Assembly: GCA_018268785.1 (NCBI GenBank) | Contig: JAFDVY010000018.1 | Coordinates: 1 to 44,975, forward strand | Reading direction: 5' to 3' | Origin: Acidobacteriota bacterium | GTDB lineage: Bacteria; Acidobacteriota; Terriglobia; Acidiferrales; UBA7541 | DNA: 44,975 nt | Shown here: in pieces, positions 8,231-17,442 of the stretch | Layout of the letters: the number at the start of each line of letters is the position of its first letter | Numbering within the stretch: the first letter of the stretch is position 1 | Position numbers and translations under genes: made by a program | The notes under the pieces: generated by a model | The model's input: only the letters and a program-made list of their open reading frames with translations | Databases searched by the model: none | Told to the model about the DNA's origin: nothing

Positions 8231-9844
8231 TCAAGGGATTGGAACGAGAAAATGTTTGCCCAGATGCTTGCCGGACGAATGTTTTCGCAGAGCATCCAGC
8301 CCTTCCATGCCCCAGCGAGCCAGGAGAGGCAAGAGGCACAGTTGGCGCGACTGCAATGTCTTGTTCGGATAGAGCAAATTGTTCAGGAATTCGGCATGGC
8401 CCGCGAGCACACTCGATTTCTTATCCCGCGCCCAGCCGGCTTTCTGCCGCAGCTTTTCGGTCTGGTAGGCGATTTTGCGCTGCGCTTTTTCAATCGCGGA
8501 TTTCAACGACGGGTCGATCTTCGTTATCGGCCCGCGCCAGCCGTCCAGCAGCTTGTGAATCTTCTCCGCATCTTTCGCAAGCTTTGCAGTTAGCTTTGCC
8601 GGAACATTCGCGGCGCCAAGCTTCAAGTGCACCGCCTGACTCCCCGCCCAGACATCCTCGACGGTCATGCTGTATTGCTCGAGCAACCGCTGCGCCTTGC
8701 TATCCACCAGCGTAAAATCCGCGCGCGAAAGAAAAACGGGTTCGCGCCGGAGCAATTTGGAATAGAAGACAGCCGACTGCGCAAAATATGAAATCTCCGC
8801 CGGGCCGCCGACATAAGCAACCGTCGGAAGCAGGTAGTCCTGAACAACGGGCCGCAGCAATGCGTTCGGGCTAAACGATTCAGGCGATTGCGAAATCGCG
8901 TTCGCCAATTCCTGTGCTGACCAGCTTTGTGTGTCCGCCTGAAATTGCGCTCCAGTCGACTGAATTGCTTCCCGCCCGCCCGCACCCATGTAGAAAAGCG
9001 CCGTGCTTCGCCCCGTGACTTTCACTTGCGCCGCATAGCCTGCTCGTTCCAATTCCTTGTTCCGGGCAAGGAGCGCCTCGTTCAGATTGCCGCGCTCTTC
9101 CGCTGCTTGCCGGTAAATGGGTTCTGCAATCCGATGCAGCCGCGCATCGAGGGGATCGAGAAGGATCAATCCTTGTGAGGCAAAAAGGCCTGCAAAGAAT
9201 TTTCCAAACGCGCCGGCGTAGGATTCTTCCGGCGTGTAGCTCGCACGCAGCAGTGTTGCCAACTCGCCACCCGCCGGTCCTCCTAGCATCACTGTCGCGG
9301 CGCGCACAAACTCGGCTACCTGCGGGCCGAGCTTCTGCGGTCCAACTGGCGCAGGAACTCCCGCCTGCAAGCCAAGCTCAAACTTCACGAGCTTCCCGTC
9401 GTGGAAAAACGTTGTATGCCGCACTTCGTCAAGGTCGTGATCTTCCGTGGCCATCCAGAAGACCGGCACCGCCTCCACGCCGTTTTTAGTTAGAAGCCGC
9501 GCTGACTCGACCGCAGAAAGCGCCTTATAAAAGGAATAGGCCGGCCCGCCAAAAAGGCCAACCTGCTGCCCCGACACTACGGCAACCGCACCATTCTCAA
9601 GCCTCGAAATGTTGTTGAGCGCTGCTTTGCCGGCGCCCAAAGCCTCATTTTGCTCACGCAAGATTGCGGCAACCGCGCTTCGCCGTGATTGCGGATAGTT
9701 CAGTGTCGTCGCAAGCGCGGACGCGTTGTCCAGCGTCGGTTCATGCGCATAGAAACTCTTCACTCTCTGGAAGTCGTCAAGGAAGGCAAGATGGAGCGGT
9801 GGCTGATGAGGAAGTTCGCGGAACGGAAGGGCGCGACATTGCAT
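8231..9844 (-). CDS. bshC: Putative cysteine ligase BshC, bacillithiol biosynthesis
   Basis: 537 residues, full length for the family. BshC adds cysteine to GlcN-malate to finish bacillithiol, the low-molecular-weight thiol that replaces glutathione in Firmicutes, Deinococcus, Bacteroidota and Acidobacteriota. The nucleotide-binding-like segment VVSGQQVGLFGGPAYSFYKA, then VPVFWMATEDHDLDEV, LRPVVQDYLLPTVAYVGGPAEISY and a C-terminal coiled coil (about residues 440-490) match the family. bshA and bshB are not in the window. The start at ATG 9844 has an in-frame stop just upstream and no recognisable ribosome-binding site; a promoter-like -10 ends only about 10 nt before it, so a leaderless message is likely. 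Confidence 0.93.
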   Translation of the reverse strand: MQCRALPFRELPHQPPLHLAFLDDFQRVKSFYAHEPTLDNASALATTLNYPQSRRSAVAAILREQNEALGAGKAALNNISRLENGAVAVVSGQQVGLFGGPAYSFYKALSAVESARLLTKNGVEAVPVFWMATEDHDLDEVRHTTFFHDGKLVKFELGLQAGVPAPVGPQKLGPQVAEFVRAATVMLGGPAGGELATLLRASYTPEESYAGAFGKFFAGLFASQGLILLDPLDARLHRIAEPIYRQAAEERGNLNEALLARNKELERAGYAAQVKVTGRSTALFYMGAGGREAIQSTGAQFQADTQSWSAQELANAISQSPESFSPNALLRPVVQDYLLPTVAYVGGPAEISYFAQSAVFYSKLLRREPVFLSRADFTLVDSKAQRLLEQYSMTVEDVWAGSQAVHLKLGAANVPAKLTAKLAKDAEKIHKLLDGWRGPITKIDPSLKSAIEKAQRKIAYQTEKLRQKAGWARDKKSSVLAGHAEFLNNLLYPNKTLQSRQLCLLPLLARWGMEGLDALRKHSSGKHLGKHFLVPIP

Positions 9845-9854
9845 GGATGCTTAG

Positions 9855-9884
9855 ATGATACCCGTTGAATTTGGTGACACGCAA
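9855..9884 (-). promoter_or_regulatory. Predicted sigma-70 promoter of bshC
   Basis: On the complement TTGCGT (9879-9884), an 18-nt spacer and TATCAT (9855-9860). Transcription would begin near 9848, about 4 nt before the bshC ATG at 9844. Confidence 0.5.
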
Positions 9885-10010
9885 ATAGACGAAAAGAAGG
9901 GCTATCTTGTGAGCAGAGTGCCGGGCATGGGCTGGGTCCTAAAACGATTCACGGCCTTCACTATTGCCGTATTCCTGACCTTCCACGTCTTGCTTCCGTC
10001 ACAGGCCCCT

Positions 10011-10907
10011 CTATGCGCGCGCTGCGGAAGGCTCCAGGTTTGCCGCTATTTTTGTAATAGCGGCCTTCGTGGAATCGCTGAGCGGAAGAATGGGAAGCCT
10101 GGGAACGCCACCCTTGTAACCGCGAAGATCCATCACAAATTTCACGCCGGCGATGCCGCACTCGGACACCACTTTTTTCGATGCCAGCGAGAGCTTGCCC
10201 TGAAGCTCGCGCGCCTGGTCGTACATTTTTTGGCGGTACAATTGATGTATTGCAACGCATTTTTCGGGGAAGGCGCTGGCGAGCGCTAGGATTCCGCCGA
10301 CCGCGCCTGCGCTGAGCGCGGGCATAATCACGGAAGCCGCACCCGTCAACATCTGAAAGGTGGGTGGCGTCCCCGCGACAACTTCCACGATTCTTTGAAT
10401 CACGCCGGAGCTGTCTTTCATTCCAATGATATTGGGATGCTCTGCAAGCGCCAGAATCTCCGGCGTTTCGAGCGTTACGCCCGTGAATTGCGGCACCGAA
10501 TAAAGCAGTATGGGAATTGGGGAAGCGTCGGCAACTGCGCGATAGTGCGTCAAATAAACTTCCGGCTTGTAGACAGGCTTGTAGTAGTAAGGCGTTTTGA
10601 CCAGGGCGGCGCGATAGCCAAGTTCCGCGGCCCGTTTTGTGCGCGAGATGGTTTCCGCAGTGGATTCCGCGCCCGTTCCGGCAAGCAAACGCTTGTCGGG
10701 CGCCGCGGATTCGATGGCCGTTGAAAAAATCGCGTCCATCTCTTTCGCTGAAAGCAGCACCGATTCGCCTGTCGAGCCGAGTACAACGTAGCCCGCCAGA
10801 TCGGTCTGATTGTAGCGATGCAAGTTGTGCTTCAGGTCCGCGGAAGAAAAACTTCCCGCGAAATCGAAGGGTGTCGTGAGCGCGGCGAAAATTCCAGAGA
10901 GGTCCAC
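10011..10907 (-). CDS. DapA-family (NAL superfamily) aldolase, probably not dihydrodipicolinate synthase
   Basis: 298 residues from GTG 10907. A TIM-barrel class I aldolase: Schiff-base lysine at 164 (IIGMKDSSG), catalytic tyrosine at 136 (LLYSVPQFTG) and GSTGES near residues 44-49. In true DHDPS the tyrosine motif is YNVPxRT and the arginine binds the aldehyde substrate's carboxylate; here that position is Phe 141 and the motif reads YSVP, closer to 4-hydroxy-2-oxoglutarate aldolases. I therefore call the family but not the lysine-pathway function. The start lies 3 nt after the carB stop and its AGGAG is inside the last carB codons, so it is translationally tied to carB although no pyrimidine role is known. 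Confidence 0.85.
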   Translation of the reverse strand: MDLSGIFAALTTPFDFAGSFSSADLKHNLHRYNQTDLAGYVVLGSTGESVLLSAKEMDAIFSTAIESAAPDKRLLAGTGAESTAETISRTKRAAELGYRAALVKTPYYYKPVYKPEVYLTHYRAVADASPIPILLYSVPQFTGVTLETPEILALAEHPNIIGMKDSSGVIQRIVEVVAGTPPTFQMLTGAASVIMPALSAGAVGGILALASAFPEKCVAIHQLYRQKMYDQARELQGKLSLASKKVVSECGIAGVKFVMDLRGYKGGVPRLPILPLSDSTKAAITKIAANLEPSAARA

Positions 10908-10910
10908 GAA

Positions 10911-13900
10911 TCAGTCTCCTGACGCCGGCGCCCCAGACGCGGCGACTTGCCCTCGATGCAAGTCCTGCAGCGCGGCGACTTCCGTTCCCTGCTCGAGCAT
11001 GGCGCGAATGCCGCGCGCTGCCGCGTTCGCAGCCGCCAGCGTGGTGATGCAGGGAATGTTGTATCGAATCGCCGCGCGTCGAATCGATTTTTCGTCATAG
11101 AACGATTCGCGCCCGAGAGGCGTGTTGATGACGAGGTCGATTTTACCTGTTTTCACAAGGTCGACGATGTTCGGACGGCCTTCGTTTACTTTGAAGATGG
11201 CTTCCGCCTCGATGCCAGCGCCTTGCAATGTTGCTGCGGTGCCGCGGGTTGCCACCAGCTTGAAGCCAAGCGATTCCAGCTCTTTCCCAAGGGAAACAAG
11301 ATGCCTCTTGTCACGGTCGTTCACGCTGATAAACACAGTGCCTTTGCGCGGCAAACGCTGTCCCGCGGCAAGCTGCGCTTTCGCGAACGCTTGGCCGTAC
11401 GACGTGGAGATGCCCATCACTTCGCCGGTAGAACGCATTTCCGGGCCAAGAATCGTGTCCACGCCGCGGAATTTGTTGAACGGAAACACCGGCGACTTCA
11501 CCGAATAGAAATCGTGCACGGCAATTTCCGCCACGCCGTTGTGATGCACAAGCGGCAGCTTCATGTCTTTCAGTTTCTTTCCGACCATAATCCGCGCGGC
11601 AACTTTAGCCATCGGAACACCGGTCGCCTTGCTGACATAGGGCACGGTCCGCGAAGCGCGAGGGTTCACTTCCAGCACATAGACTGTGTCGCGTTGAATC
11701 GCGTACTGCACATTCATCAAGCCGACCACTTTCAAAGCCAGCGCAAGTCGCTTCGTGTAGTCGCGAATCGTGTCGAGCACGGCCGGCGATAAACTGACCG
11801 GCGGCAACACGCAACTCGAATCGCCGGAATGTACTCCAGCTTCTTCGATGTGCTCCATGATCCCGCCGATGACCACATCGGTTCCGTCTGCAAGCGCGTC
11901 CACGTCCACTTCCGTCGCTTCCTCCAGGAACTGATCAATCAGCACCGGCTTTGCAGAACCCATCAGCGCCGCCTGCGCGACGTATTCCTGCACCGTGTTC
12001 GCATCGTATGCAATCACCATCGCCCGCCCGCCAAGCACATAACTCGGGCGCACGAGCACCGGCAAGCCAATCTCTCCCGCGAGTCGCGCCGCTTCCTCGG
12101 GAATCAGCGCCGTTCCATTGCGCGGCTGCGGAATTTTCTGCTCTTCAAGTACACGCCCAAACCGGCGGCGATCTTCCGCCAGGTCGATGGACTCGGGAGT
12201 CGTGCCAACAATCGGCACGCCATTGCGCTTCAATTCCATGGCAAGATTCAGCGGCGTCTGACCGCCGAATTGCACAATCACCCCTTGCGGTTTTTCCCGC
12301 TCCACAATCGCAAGCACGTCTTCGAGCGTCAGCGGCTCAAAATAGAGCCGGTCGGAAGTATCGTAGTCCGTGGAAACCGTCTCCGGATTGCAATTCACCA
12401 TGATCGTTTCGTACCCGTCTTCGCGCAGCGCAAACGACGCATGGCAGCAGCAGTAATCGAACTCAATTCCCTGCCCAATGCGGTTTGGTCCACTGCCGAG
12501 AATCATGATCTTCGGGCGTGACTGAACATCCGATTCGTCTTCATCCTCGTACGTCGAATACATGTAAGGCGTGAACGATTCGAATTCCGCGGCGCACGTA
12601 TCCACGCGCTTGAACACCGGCGCCACGCCATAGCGCGCGCGCTGCAACCGCACAGCCGCAGGAGTGGTCTTCCACATTTGAGCAAGTTGCTCGTCGCTCG
12701 TTCCCTGGCGCTTCACTTCGCGCAGCAATTCTTTCGAGGCAGTTTCTACCGTCACGCCCGCCGCGCGCTTATTGACTACATTCAACTCCTGAATTTGCTG
12801 AATAAACCACGGATCGATCTTCGTCAGATCGCAAATTTCCACAGCTGGTAATCCGCGTTCCACTGCCGTCAGGATCCAATGAATCCGATCCGGCCGCGGC
12901 GTCGCCAGTTTTTCCCGCAACAGCGAATCCGGCGCCTCAGCAGGCGCGCGCCACGGAGTGTGCGGTTCGAGCGAACGGATCGCCTTCTGCAAGGATTCCT
13001 TGAACGTCCGCCCGATCGACATCACCTCGCCCACCGACTTCATCTGCGTTCCGAGCGTGCTGTCCGCCCCTGGAAATTTCTCGAACTGCCATTTGGGAAT
13101 CTTCGTCACAACGTAATCGATCGTCGGCTCGAAGCTGGCCGGCGTCTTCTTTGTAATGTCGTTCGGAATTTCGTCGAGCGACATTCCCACAGCCAGCCGC
13201 GCCGCAATCTTCGCAATCGGAAAGCCCGTTGCCTTGCTGGCAAGCGCCGAGCTTCGCGAAACGCGCGGGTTCATCTCAATCACAGTCATGCGGCCCGTGT
13301 CAGGATTCACCGCAAACTGCACGTTCGAACCGCCGGTCTCCACGCCAACTTCCCGCAAAATCGCCGCCGCCGCGTCGCGCATGCGCTGATATTCCTTGTC
13401 CGTTAGCGTCTGTGCGGGTGCCACCGTGATCGAATCGCCCGTGTGCACTCCCATCGGATCAAAATTCTCAATTGTGCAAATCACCACGAAGTTGTCGCGG
13501 AAATCGCGCATCACTTCCAGTTCGTACTCTTTCCAGCCAAGCACGGACTCTTCCACCAGGGCTTCATGCACGGGGCTCATATCCAGGGCGTGCGCAATCG
13601 AGTCTGCAAACTCTTCGCGATTGTATGCAATCGCGCCGCCCGTTCCGCCCAGCGTGAACGAGGGTCGAATCACCAGGGGAAATCCAAGCTGCTCGCAAAG
13701 CCGCATGGCATCCTGCGCGTTGTTCACCAGCGCCGATGCCGGAACTTCCAACCCGATTTTTCGGCACGCGTCCTTGAACCACAGCCGGTCTTCCGCGACT
13801 TTGATGGCGCGCAAGGACGCGCCAATCATTTCCACTTTGTACTTTTCTAAAATTCCCTCTTCCGCCAGCGCCACCGCCAAATTCAGCGCGGTCTGCCCGC

Positions 13901-14171
13901 CCACGGTAGGCAGCAGAGCGTCCGGCCGTTCCTTCGCGATAATTTCTTCGAGATATTCCTTCGAAAGCGGCTCGATGTAAGTTCTATGCGCCAGCTCCGG
14001 GTCGGTCATGATCGTCGCAGGATTCGAATTCACCAAAACAACTTCGTATCCCTCCGCGCGGAGCGCCTTGCACGCCTGCGCCCCGGAATAATCGAATTCG
14101 CACGCCTGGCCAATAATGATTGGCCCCGACCCGATAATCAGAATCTTCTTGATGTCTTTTCTTTTCGGCAT
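10911..14171 (-). CDS. carB: Carbamoyl-phosphate synthase large subunit
   Basis: 1086 residues, full length. It makes carbamoyl phosphate from bicarbonate, ammonia delivered by CarA, and two ATP, for pyrimidines and arginine. The two homologous ATP-grasp halves are both visible: the first opens with [20 protein letters not shown] and contains [13 protein letters not shown] and [20 protein letters not shown]; the second opens with [19 protein letters not shown] and contains [13 protein letters not shown] and [22 protein letters not shown]-terminal MGS-like allosteric domain (from about residue 940, [13 protein letters not shown]) ends with the NTPLGR segment. It lies 166 nt downstream of carA, with a palindromic repeat between them. 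Confidence 0.97.
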   Translation of the reverse strand: MPKRKDIKKILIIGSGPIIIGQACEFDYSGAQACKALRAEGYEVVLVNSNPATIMTDPELAHRTYIEPLSKEYLEEIIAKERPDALLPTVGGQTALNLAVALAEEGILEKYKVEMIGASLRAIKVAEDRLWFKDACRKIGLEVPASALVNNAQDAMRLCEQLGFPLVIRPSFTLGGTGGAIAYNREEFADSIAHALDMSPVHEALVEESVLGWKEYELEVMRDFRDNFVVICTIENFDPMGVHTGDSITVAPAQTLTDKEYQRMRDAAAAILREVGVETGGSNVQFAVNPDTGRMTVIEMNPRVSRSSALASKATGFPIAKIAARLAVGMSLDEIPNDITKKTPASFEPTIDYVVTKIPKWQFEKFPGADSTLGTQMKSVGEVMSIGRTFKESLQKAIRSLEPHTPWRAPAEAPDSLLREKLATPRPDRIHWILTAVERGLPAVEICDLTKIDPWFIQQIQELNVVNKRAAGVTVETASKELLREVKRQGTSDEQLAQMWKTTPAAVRLQRARYGVAPVFKRVDTCAAEFESFTPYMYSTYEDEDESDVQSRPKIMILGSGPNRIGQGIEFDYCCCHASFALREDGYETIMVNCNPETVSTDYDTSDRLYFEPLTLEDVLAIVEREKPQGVIVQFGGQTPLNLAMELKRNGVPIVGTTPESIDLAEDRRRFGRVLEEQKIPQPRNGTALIPEEAARLAGEIGLPVLVRPSYVLGGRAMVIAYDANTVQEYVAQAALMGSAKPVLIDQFLEEATEVDVDALADGTDVVIGGIMEHIEEAGVHSGDSSCVLPPVSLSPAVLDTIRDYTKRLALALKVVGLMNVQYAIQRDTVYVLEVNPRASRTVPYVSKATGVPMAKVAARIMVGKKLKDMKLPLVHHNGVAEIAVHDFYSVKSPVFPFNKFRGVDTILGPEMRSTGEVMGISTSYGQAFAKAQLAAGQRLPRKGTVFISVNDRDKRHLVSLGKELESLGFKLVATRGTAATLQGAGIEAEAIFKVNEGRPNIVDLVKTGKIDLVINTPLGRESFYDEKSIRRAAIRYNIPCITTLAAANAAARGIRAMLEQGTEVAALQDLHRGQVAASGAPASGD

Positions 14172-14267
14172 CCCTTTTCTTTGTCCTCAGACCGCCACAT
14201 CACAAACTCGCCGTGTGTCATTCCTCGCTTGAGTTCATGCTGCACTTCGAGATTCAGCACCTTGTCA

Positions 14268-14294
14268 TTCCTTGCGCGGTTTTTGCGCGAGGAA
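14268..14294. repeat. TTCCTCGCGC-type palindrome between carA and carB
   Basis: Arms TTCCTTGCGC and GCGCGAGGAA around a loop of seven bases containing five T. The same architecture is at 18282-18310. A second hairpin (TCTCCAC / GTGGAGA, 14304-14326) follows immediately. The T run is in the loop, so this is not a normal intrinsic terminator. Confidence 0.6.
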
Positions 14295-14337
14295 CTTCTT
14301 TTCTCTCCACATGGTTCAAGTGGAGAATCTGCTTTTT

Positions 14338-15513
14338 CTATCGCCGCGAACTCCCCGGTTGCTGAAATTCCTTCATCATGTCCGTAAATTGCGTGAACAA
14401 ATAATGCGAATCGTGCGGCCCTGGCGAAGCTTCCGGATGATACTGCACGCTGAATAGGGGCAGTTTCTTGTGCCGGATGCCCTCATTCGTCTGATCGTTC
14501 AAATTAATATGCGTAACTTCCACTTCGCTCGACTTCAGCGAATCGGGGTCTACACAGAACCCGTGATTCTGCGCGGTGATCTCAATCTGGCTCGTGAGCA
14601 AATTCTTCACCGGATGATTCGAACCATGGTGTCCAAATTTCAGTTTGTAGGTTTTTCCGCCGAGAGCCAGCCCGCAAACCTGGTGTCCGAGGCAAATCCC
14701 GAACACAGGCACTCTTCCCATCATCTTGCGCACGTTTTCCACGGCGTAATCCATCGGCTCCGGGTCGCCGGGCCCATTCGAAAGAAAAACGCCGTCCGGG
14801 TGCATTCCTAAAATATCTTCCGCGGAAGTTTTCGCCGGAACCACGCCCACTTCGCAGTGATGATCGTTCAAAAGACGCAGGATGTTTTGCTTGATTCCGA
14901 AATCGTAAGCCACCACGCGAAACTTTCGCGACGTCCCTTCCGCTTCGCCCATCTGCTCGGTCCAGGGCGAAGTCGCCAAGTCAATCGATCCTTGCGACCA
15001 ATCATAGGGCTTCGCGCAACTCACCCGGCTCGCCAACTCCTGCCCTGCCATGCTCGGCAACTGTTTCGCTTCATGAATCAACTGCTCGGCGGGAGTGCCA
15101 TCCGTGGAAACCATTCCACGCAGCGCGCCGACTTTGCGGATGTGGCGCACCAGCGCCCGCGTATCAATGTCCCAGATCACTGGGATCTTGTGCCGGTTCA
15201 AATAAAGCTGCGCCGTTTCCGACGAACGCCAGTTCGACGAAATCTGCGAAAATTCCCGCACGATAAGCGATTCAATATGGGGATGCGATGACTCTTCGTC
15301 GTCCACATTCGCACCCACGTTTCCGATGTGCGGGTAGGTCAGACACACAATCTGCCCCGCATAACTCGGATCCGTGAACACTTCCTGATAACCGGTGAGA
15401 CTTGTATTGAAAACGACTTCGCCGCCGCGGCGCGTGATGGCGCCCGCAGCTCTTCCGTTAAATACGCGCCCGTCTTCCAGCGCAAGGATTGCAGGTCGAT
15501 GAACTTCCGTCAG
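14338..15513 (-). CDS. carA: Carbamoyl-phosphate synthase small (glutaminase) subunit
   Basis: About 391 residues. It hydrolyses glutamine and channels ammonia to CarB. The N-terminal domain has LEDGRVFNGRAAG, GEVVFNTSLTGYQE and YPHIGNVGAN; the class I glutaminase domain has VFGICLGHQVCGLALGG with the nucleophile cysteine (about residue 274) and the HPE of VQYHPEASPGPHD. I place the start at CTG 15513: GGAGG lies 5 nt upstream, and the alignment with known CarA proteins begins there. No ATG or GTG is available; the only longer choice is a TTG at 15591 that would overlap lepB by about 58 nt. It follows lepB by 20 nt. Confidence 0.9.
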   Translation of the reverse strand: MTEVHRPAILALEDGRVFNGRAAGAITRRGGEVVFNTSLTGYQEVFTDPSYAGQIVCLTYPHIGNVGANVDDEESSHPHIESLIVREFSQISSNWRSSETAQLYLNRHKIPVIWDIDTRALVRHIRKVGALRGMVSTDGTPAEQLIHEAKQLPSMAGQELASRVSCAKPYDWSQGSIDLATSPWTEQMGEAEGTSRKFRVVAYDFGIKQNILRLLNDHHCEVGVVPAKTSAEDILGMHPDGVFLSNGPGDPEPMDYAVENVRKMMGRVPVFGICLGHQVCGLALGGKTYKLKFGHHGSNHPVKNLLTSQIEITAQNHGFCVDPDSLKSSEVEVTHINLNDQTNEGIRHKKLPLFSVQYHPEASPGPHDSHYLFTQFTDMMKEFQQPGSSRR

Positions 15514-15533
15514 TGGAGCCTCCGTGACACACT

Positions 15534-16175
15534 TTATTTTTCTTTCGCTTCGGCGGACGACGACAAAGTACCGAAATGGTCCACCGGCCAATAGGCAAAG
15601 ACGGCCCGGCCGTAAATGGACCGGCTGGGAACAGGGCCGAAAACGCGGGAATCGTTCGAGCTGATGCGATGGTCGCCCATCACGAAATACATGTCGCGCG
15701 GTACGCGCACCGGCCCGTAATCGCTCAAATCCTCGTACTGCGGCGGCACGTAAGGTTCGGGAATCACTTTGCCATCCACGGAGACCACGCCGCCGCGAAT
15801 CTGCACCACCTCATTCGGCAACGCAATCACGCGCTTGATGAACGATTTGCTGCGGTCCAGCGGGTACCAGAATACAACCACATCGCCTCGCTCAATCGGT
15901 TCGAAGCGGTAGACAAATTTGTTGATGAAAATCCGCTCCTGGTCGGAAAGGAGCGGCGCCATGCTCGTACCTTCCACTTTCACCGGTTGGTAAAGAAAAA
16001 TAATGATGACCAGCGCGAGCCCAATCGCAATCAGAAGATCGCGCGTCCAAACTCGAATTTCGCGCCGCAGGGAATGTCCTGTGCTTGGTTTCGTTTCCGC
16101 AATTAGAGTTTGTTCCGAGTTGGAAGGAGCTGCCTCGGAGGGGGAAGACTGCACTTTCTCGTCCGGACTCAGCAT
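15534..16175 (-). CDS. lepB: Signal peptidase I
   Basis: 213 residues. The type I leader peptidase cleaves signal peptides on the outer face of the inner membrane. A Ser/Pro/Glu-rich cytoplasmic N-terminus of about 45 residues is followed by one membrane segment (LLIAIGLALVIIIFLYQPV). The catalytic serine is 71 in VEGTSMAP and the general-base lysine is 114 in SFIKRVIALP; the later box GDHRISSNDSRVFGPV is also intact. It is the first gene of a lepB-carA-carB-aldolase run on the minus strand. Confidence 0.95.
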   Translation of the reverse strand: MLSPDEKVQSSPSEAAPSNSEQTLIAETKPSTGHSLRREIRVWTRDLLIAIGLALVIIIFLYQPVKVEGTSMAPLLSDQERIFINKFVYRFEPIERGDVVVFWYPLDRSKSFIKRVIALPNEVVQIRGGVVSVDGKVIPEPYVPPQYEDLSDYGPVRVPRDMYFVMGDHRISSNDSRVFGPVPSRSIYGRAVFAYWPVDHFGTLSSSAEAKEK

Positions 16176-16278
16176 TTTTATTGCCTAACAGTTATATCAC
16201 GCGACTTGCGCCCGCGCCAGATTGCAATTGCAGCTTTTGGAAAATTAGATGCCGCGCCCGCTGCATCCGGTTGCAAAT

Positions 16279-16306
16279 GTAGGGCCGTCCCTTTAGGGCG
16301 GCATCT
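16279..16306 (+). repeat. GTAG-footed REP-like palindrome
   Basis: GTAGGGCCGTCCCTTTAGGG then CGGCATC; stem CCGTCCC / GGGCGG with one offset. It lies in the 204-nt gap between lepB and the outer-membrane protein gene, 45 nt from a second element. Confidence 0.7.
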
Positions 16307-16328
16307 GCCGGTTCTGCGTGGCGAGCAA

Positions 16329-16401
16329 TCATTGCATCTTATTGTAGTCAGTAGCGTAGGCACTCTTGCCTGCGTACTCTCACTGCATCTTGTTGTAGTC
16401 A
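16329..16401. repeat. 22-nt direct duplication of a gene 3' end flanking a REP-like element
   Basis: Copy A 16329-16350 and copy B 16380-16401 match at 20 of 22 positions. Copy B is the last codons and stop of the outer-membrane protein gene (DYNKMQ-stop on the complement). Copy A would encode the same residues and stop; both differences fall at third codon positions. The 29 nt between them are a complete GTAG element. Confidence 0.85.
16351..16379 (+). repeat. GTAG-footed REP-like palindrome, GTAGCGTAGG type
   Basis: Begins GTAGCGTAGGCACTCTTGCC and ends TGCGTACTC. It abuts the stop codon of the outer-membrane protein gene and is framed by the 22-nt duplication. Confidence 0.8.
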
Positions 16402-17234
16402 AACAAGTGAAACTCTTTCGTCACGCCAAATGTGAAACCCGATCTTGGGTCGTATTTGTTCAATCCGCGAATCCCCGCAATGTCCCACGTGAATCCGCCG
16501 GCAAAAATCTGCAATCCAAACCGAGCCTGGCCCGTGCTTTGCGTTCCAATCAGCGCCGTATTGATATTGCGATCTGAATACAGCCCGCTCACTTCCCCTA
16601 CAACGTTCACGCGCTTGTGCACCGGATAGCTGAACCCCGCTCCGTACATCAGCACATCGTTTTGCGTGAACAGCGCATTCGGCGCCTGCAAGATTTCAAG
16701 GCCGAGATCGCCCATCAGTTTCAATTTCTGAATCTGCTCTTCCAGCGCAATCATCGCGAAAACGTTTGTTGTATTCGTCCCGATTCCGCGCGCCTGATTC
16801 GAATTCGGCATGATGAACCCAAACCGCAACGCCAGCCCGGGCTTCTTTCCCGATGGCGCTCTAAATCTCACCTTTGTCGAAAGTGCAAAATCACCGGTGT
16901 CATGCGTCGAGTTCACGCCAGTAAGCTTCAAATTCGGCACAAAGGACGCGCCTTGCGATTTCACATCCAGAAAATTCTGTACTGCCCCTTCCAGCTCAAT
17001 TTCCGCGATCTTGCTGATTCCCATCCGCAGATTCAGCACGCCCACCGACGTCTCGTCGCCGCGCAACCCGGAAAGCGGAAAGCCCACATCCTGCAGAAAA
17101 TCGAAGCCAACTTCCGCCCGCACCACTCCCGCCGGAACTGTCTCTACATCGGTAGTCTTGAAAGGACGGTCCTGCGCAAAAGAAGAGCAAGCGGCAAAGC
17201 AACTGGCGGCCAGTATTAGAAAAAGCTTCCGCAT
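16380..17234 (-). CDS. Predicted outer-membrane beta-barrel protein, function unknown
   Basis: 284 residues. The N-terminus MRKLFLILAASCFAACSSFAQ is a signal peptide, with likely cleavage after SFA; the cysteines do not form a good lipobox. The rest alternates short amphipathic strands rich in G, F, Y and V (AEVGFDFLQDVGFPL, LALRFGFIMPN, VLMYGAGFSYPV, GLQIFAGGFTWDI) and ends in a predicted strand with FGVTKEFHLF, as in small outer-membrane barrels. I recognise no specific family. The start ATG 17234 has no strong ribosome-binding site, and a repeat lies 10 nt upstream. The stop is followed at once by a REP-like element and a second copy of the gene's last 22 nt. Confidence 0.65.
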   Translation of the reverse strand: MRKLFLILAASCFAACSSFAQDRPFKTTDVETVPAGVVRAEVGFDFLQDVGFPLSGLRGDETSVGVLNLRMGISKIAEIELEGAVQNFLDVKSQGASFVPNLKLTGVNSTHDTGDFALSTKVRFRAPSGKKPGLALRFGFIMPNSNQARGIGTNTTNVFAMIALEEQIQKLKLMGDLGLEILQAPNALFTQNDVLMYGAGFSYPVHKRVNVVGEVSGLYSDRNINTALIGTQSTGQARFGLQIFAGGFTWDIAGIRGLNKYDPRSGFTFGVTKEFHLFDYNKMQ

Positions 17235-17244
17235 GCCCAGTAGG

Positions 17245-17282
17245 GTAGCATAGGCACTCTTGTTTACCCTGAACTTTGAAGG
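17245..17282 (+). repeat. GTAG-footed repeat, long variant
   Basis: Begins GTAGCATAGGCACTCTTGTT and continues TACCCTGAACTTTGAAGG. It matches 24476-24513 (complement) over most of its length and shares its core with 2083-2133. It lies just upstream of the outer-membrane protein gene. Confidence 0.65.
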
Positions 17283-17356
17283 GCCTGTGGCGGTCCTTGC
17301 GTTAATGCGGACAAAACGAGGCAGCGCTATCGAAACATTCTTCAGGGCACGGTTTT

Positions 17357-17382
17357 GTAGCGCCGGGCTTTAGCCCGGCATC
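17357..17382 (+). repeat. GTAG-footed REP-like palindrome, perfect stem
   Basis: GTAG, then a GCCGGGCT / AGCCCGGC perfect 8-bp stem, then ATC. Paired with the different-core element 20 nt further on. Confidence 0.85.
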
Positions 17383-17401
17383 TTCCGCCGCGTCAGAAGT
17401 T

Positions 17402-17433
17402 GTAGGGGCAAACTTCCGAGTTTGCCCTCTGCG
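17402..17433 (+). repeat. GTAG-footed palindrome with GGGCAAACT / AGTTTGCCC stem
   Basis: GTAGG followed by a perfect 9-bp stem with a four-base loop, then TCTGCG. It lies 9 nt past the rsmE stop. Confidence 0.75.
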
Positions 17434-17442
17434 CGATCCGTT

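Noticed and set aside
9855..10289. 144-codon plus-strand frame beginning in the bshC-aldolase gap
   Set aside because: Two thirds overlap the aldolase gene antisense; the front part covers the bshC promoter. No family match.
10947..12521. Long plus-strand open frames opposite carB (281 and 230 codons)
   Set aside because: They lie antisense to an intact carB with full motifs; their proteins have no recognisable domain and are basic-rich, as expected from antisense frames in GC-rich DNA.
17357..17433. GTAG palindromes as ordinary intrinsic terminators
   Set aside because: No T run follows the stems; they occur also in operons (19544) and leaders (31605), and both orientations are used.
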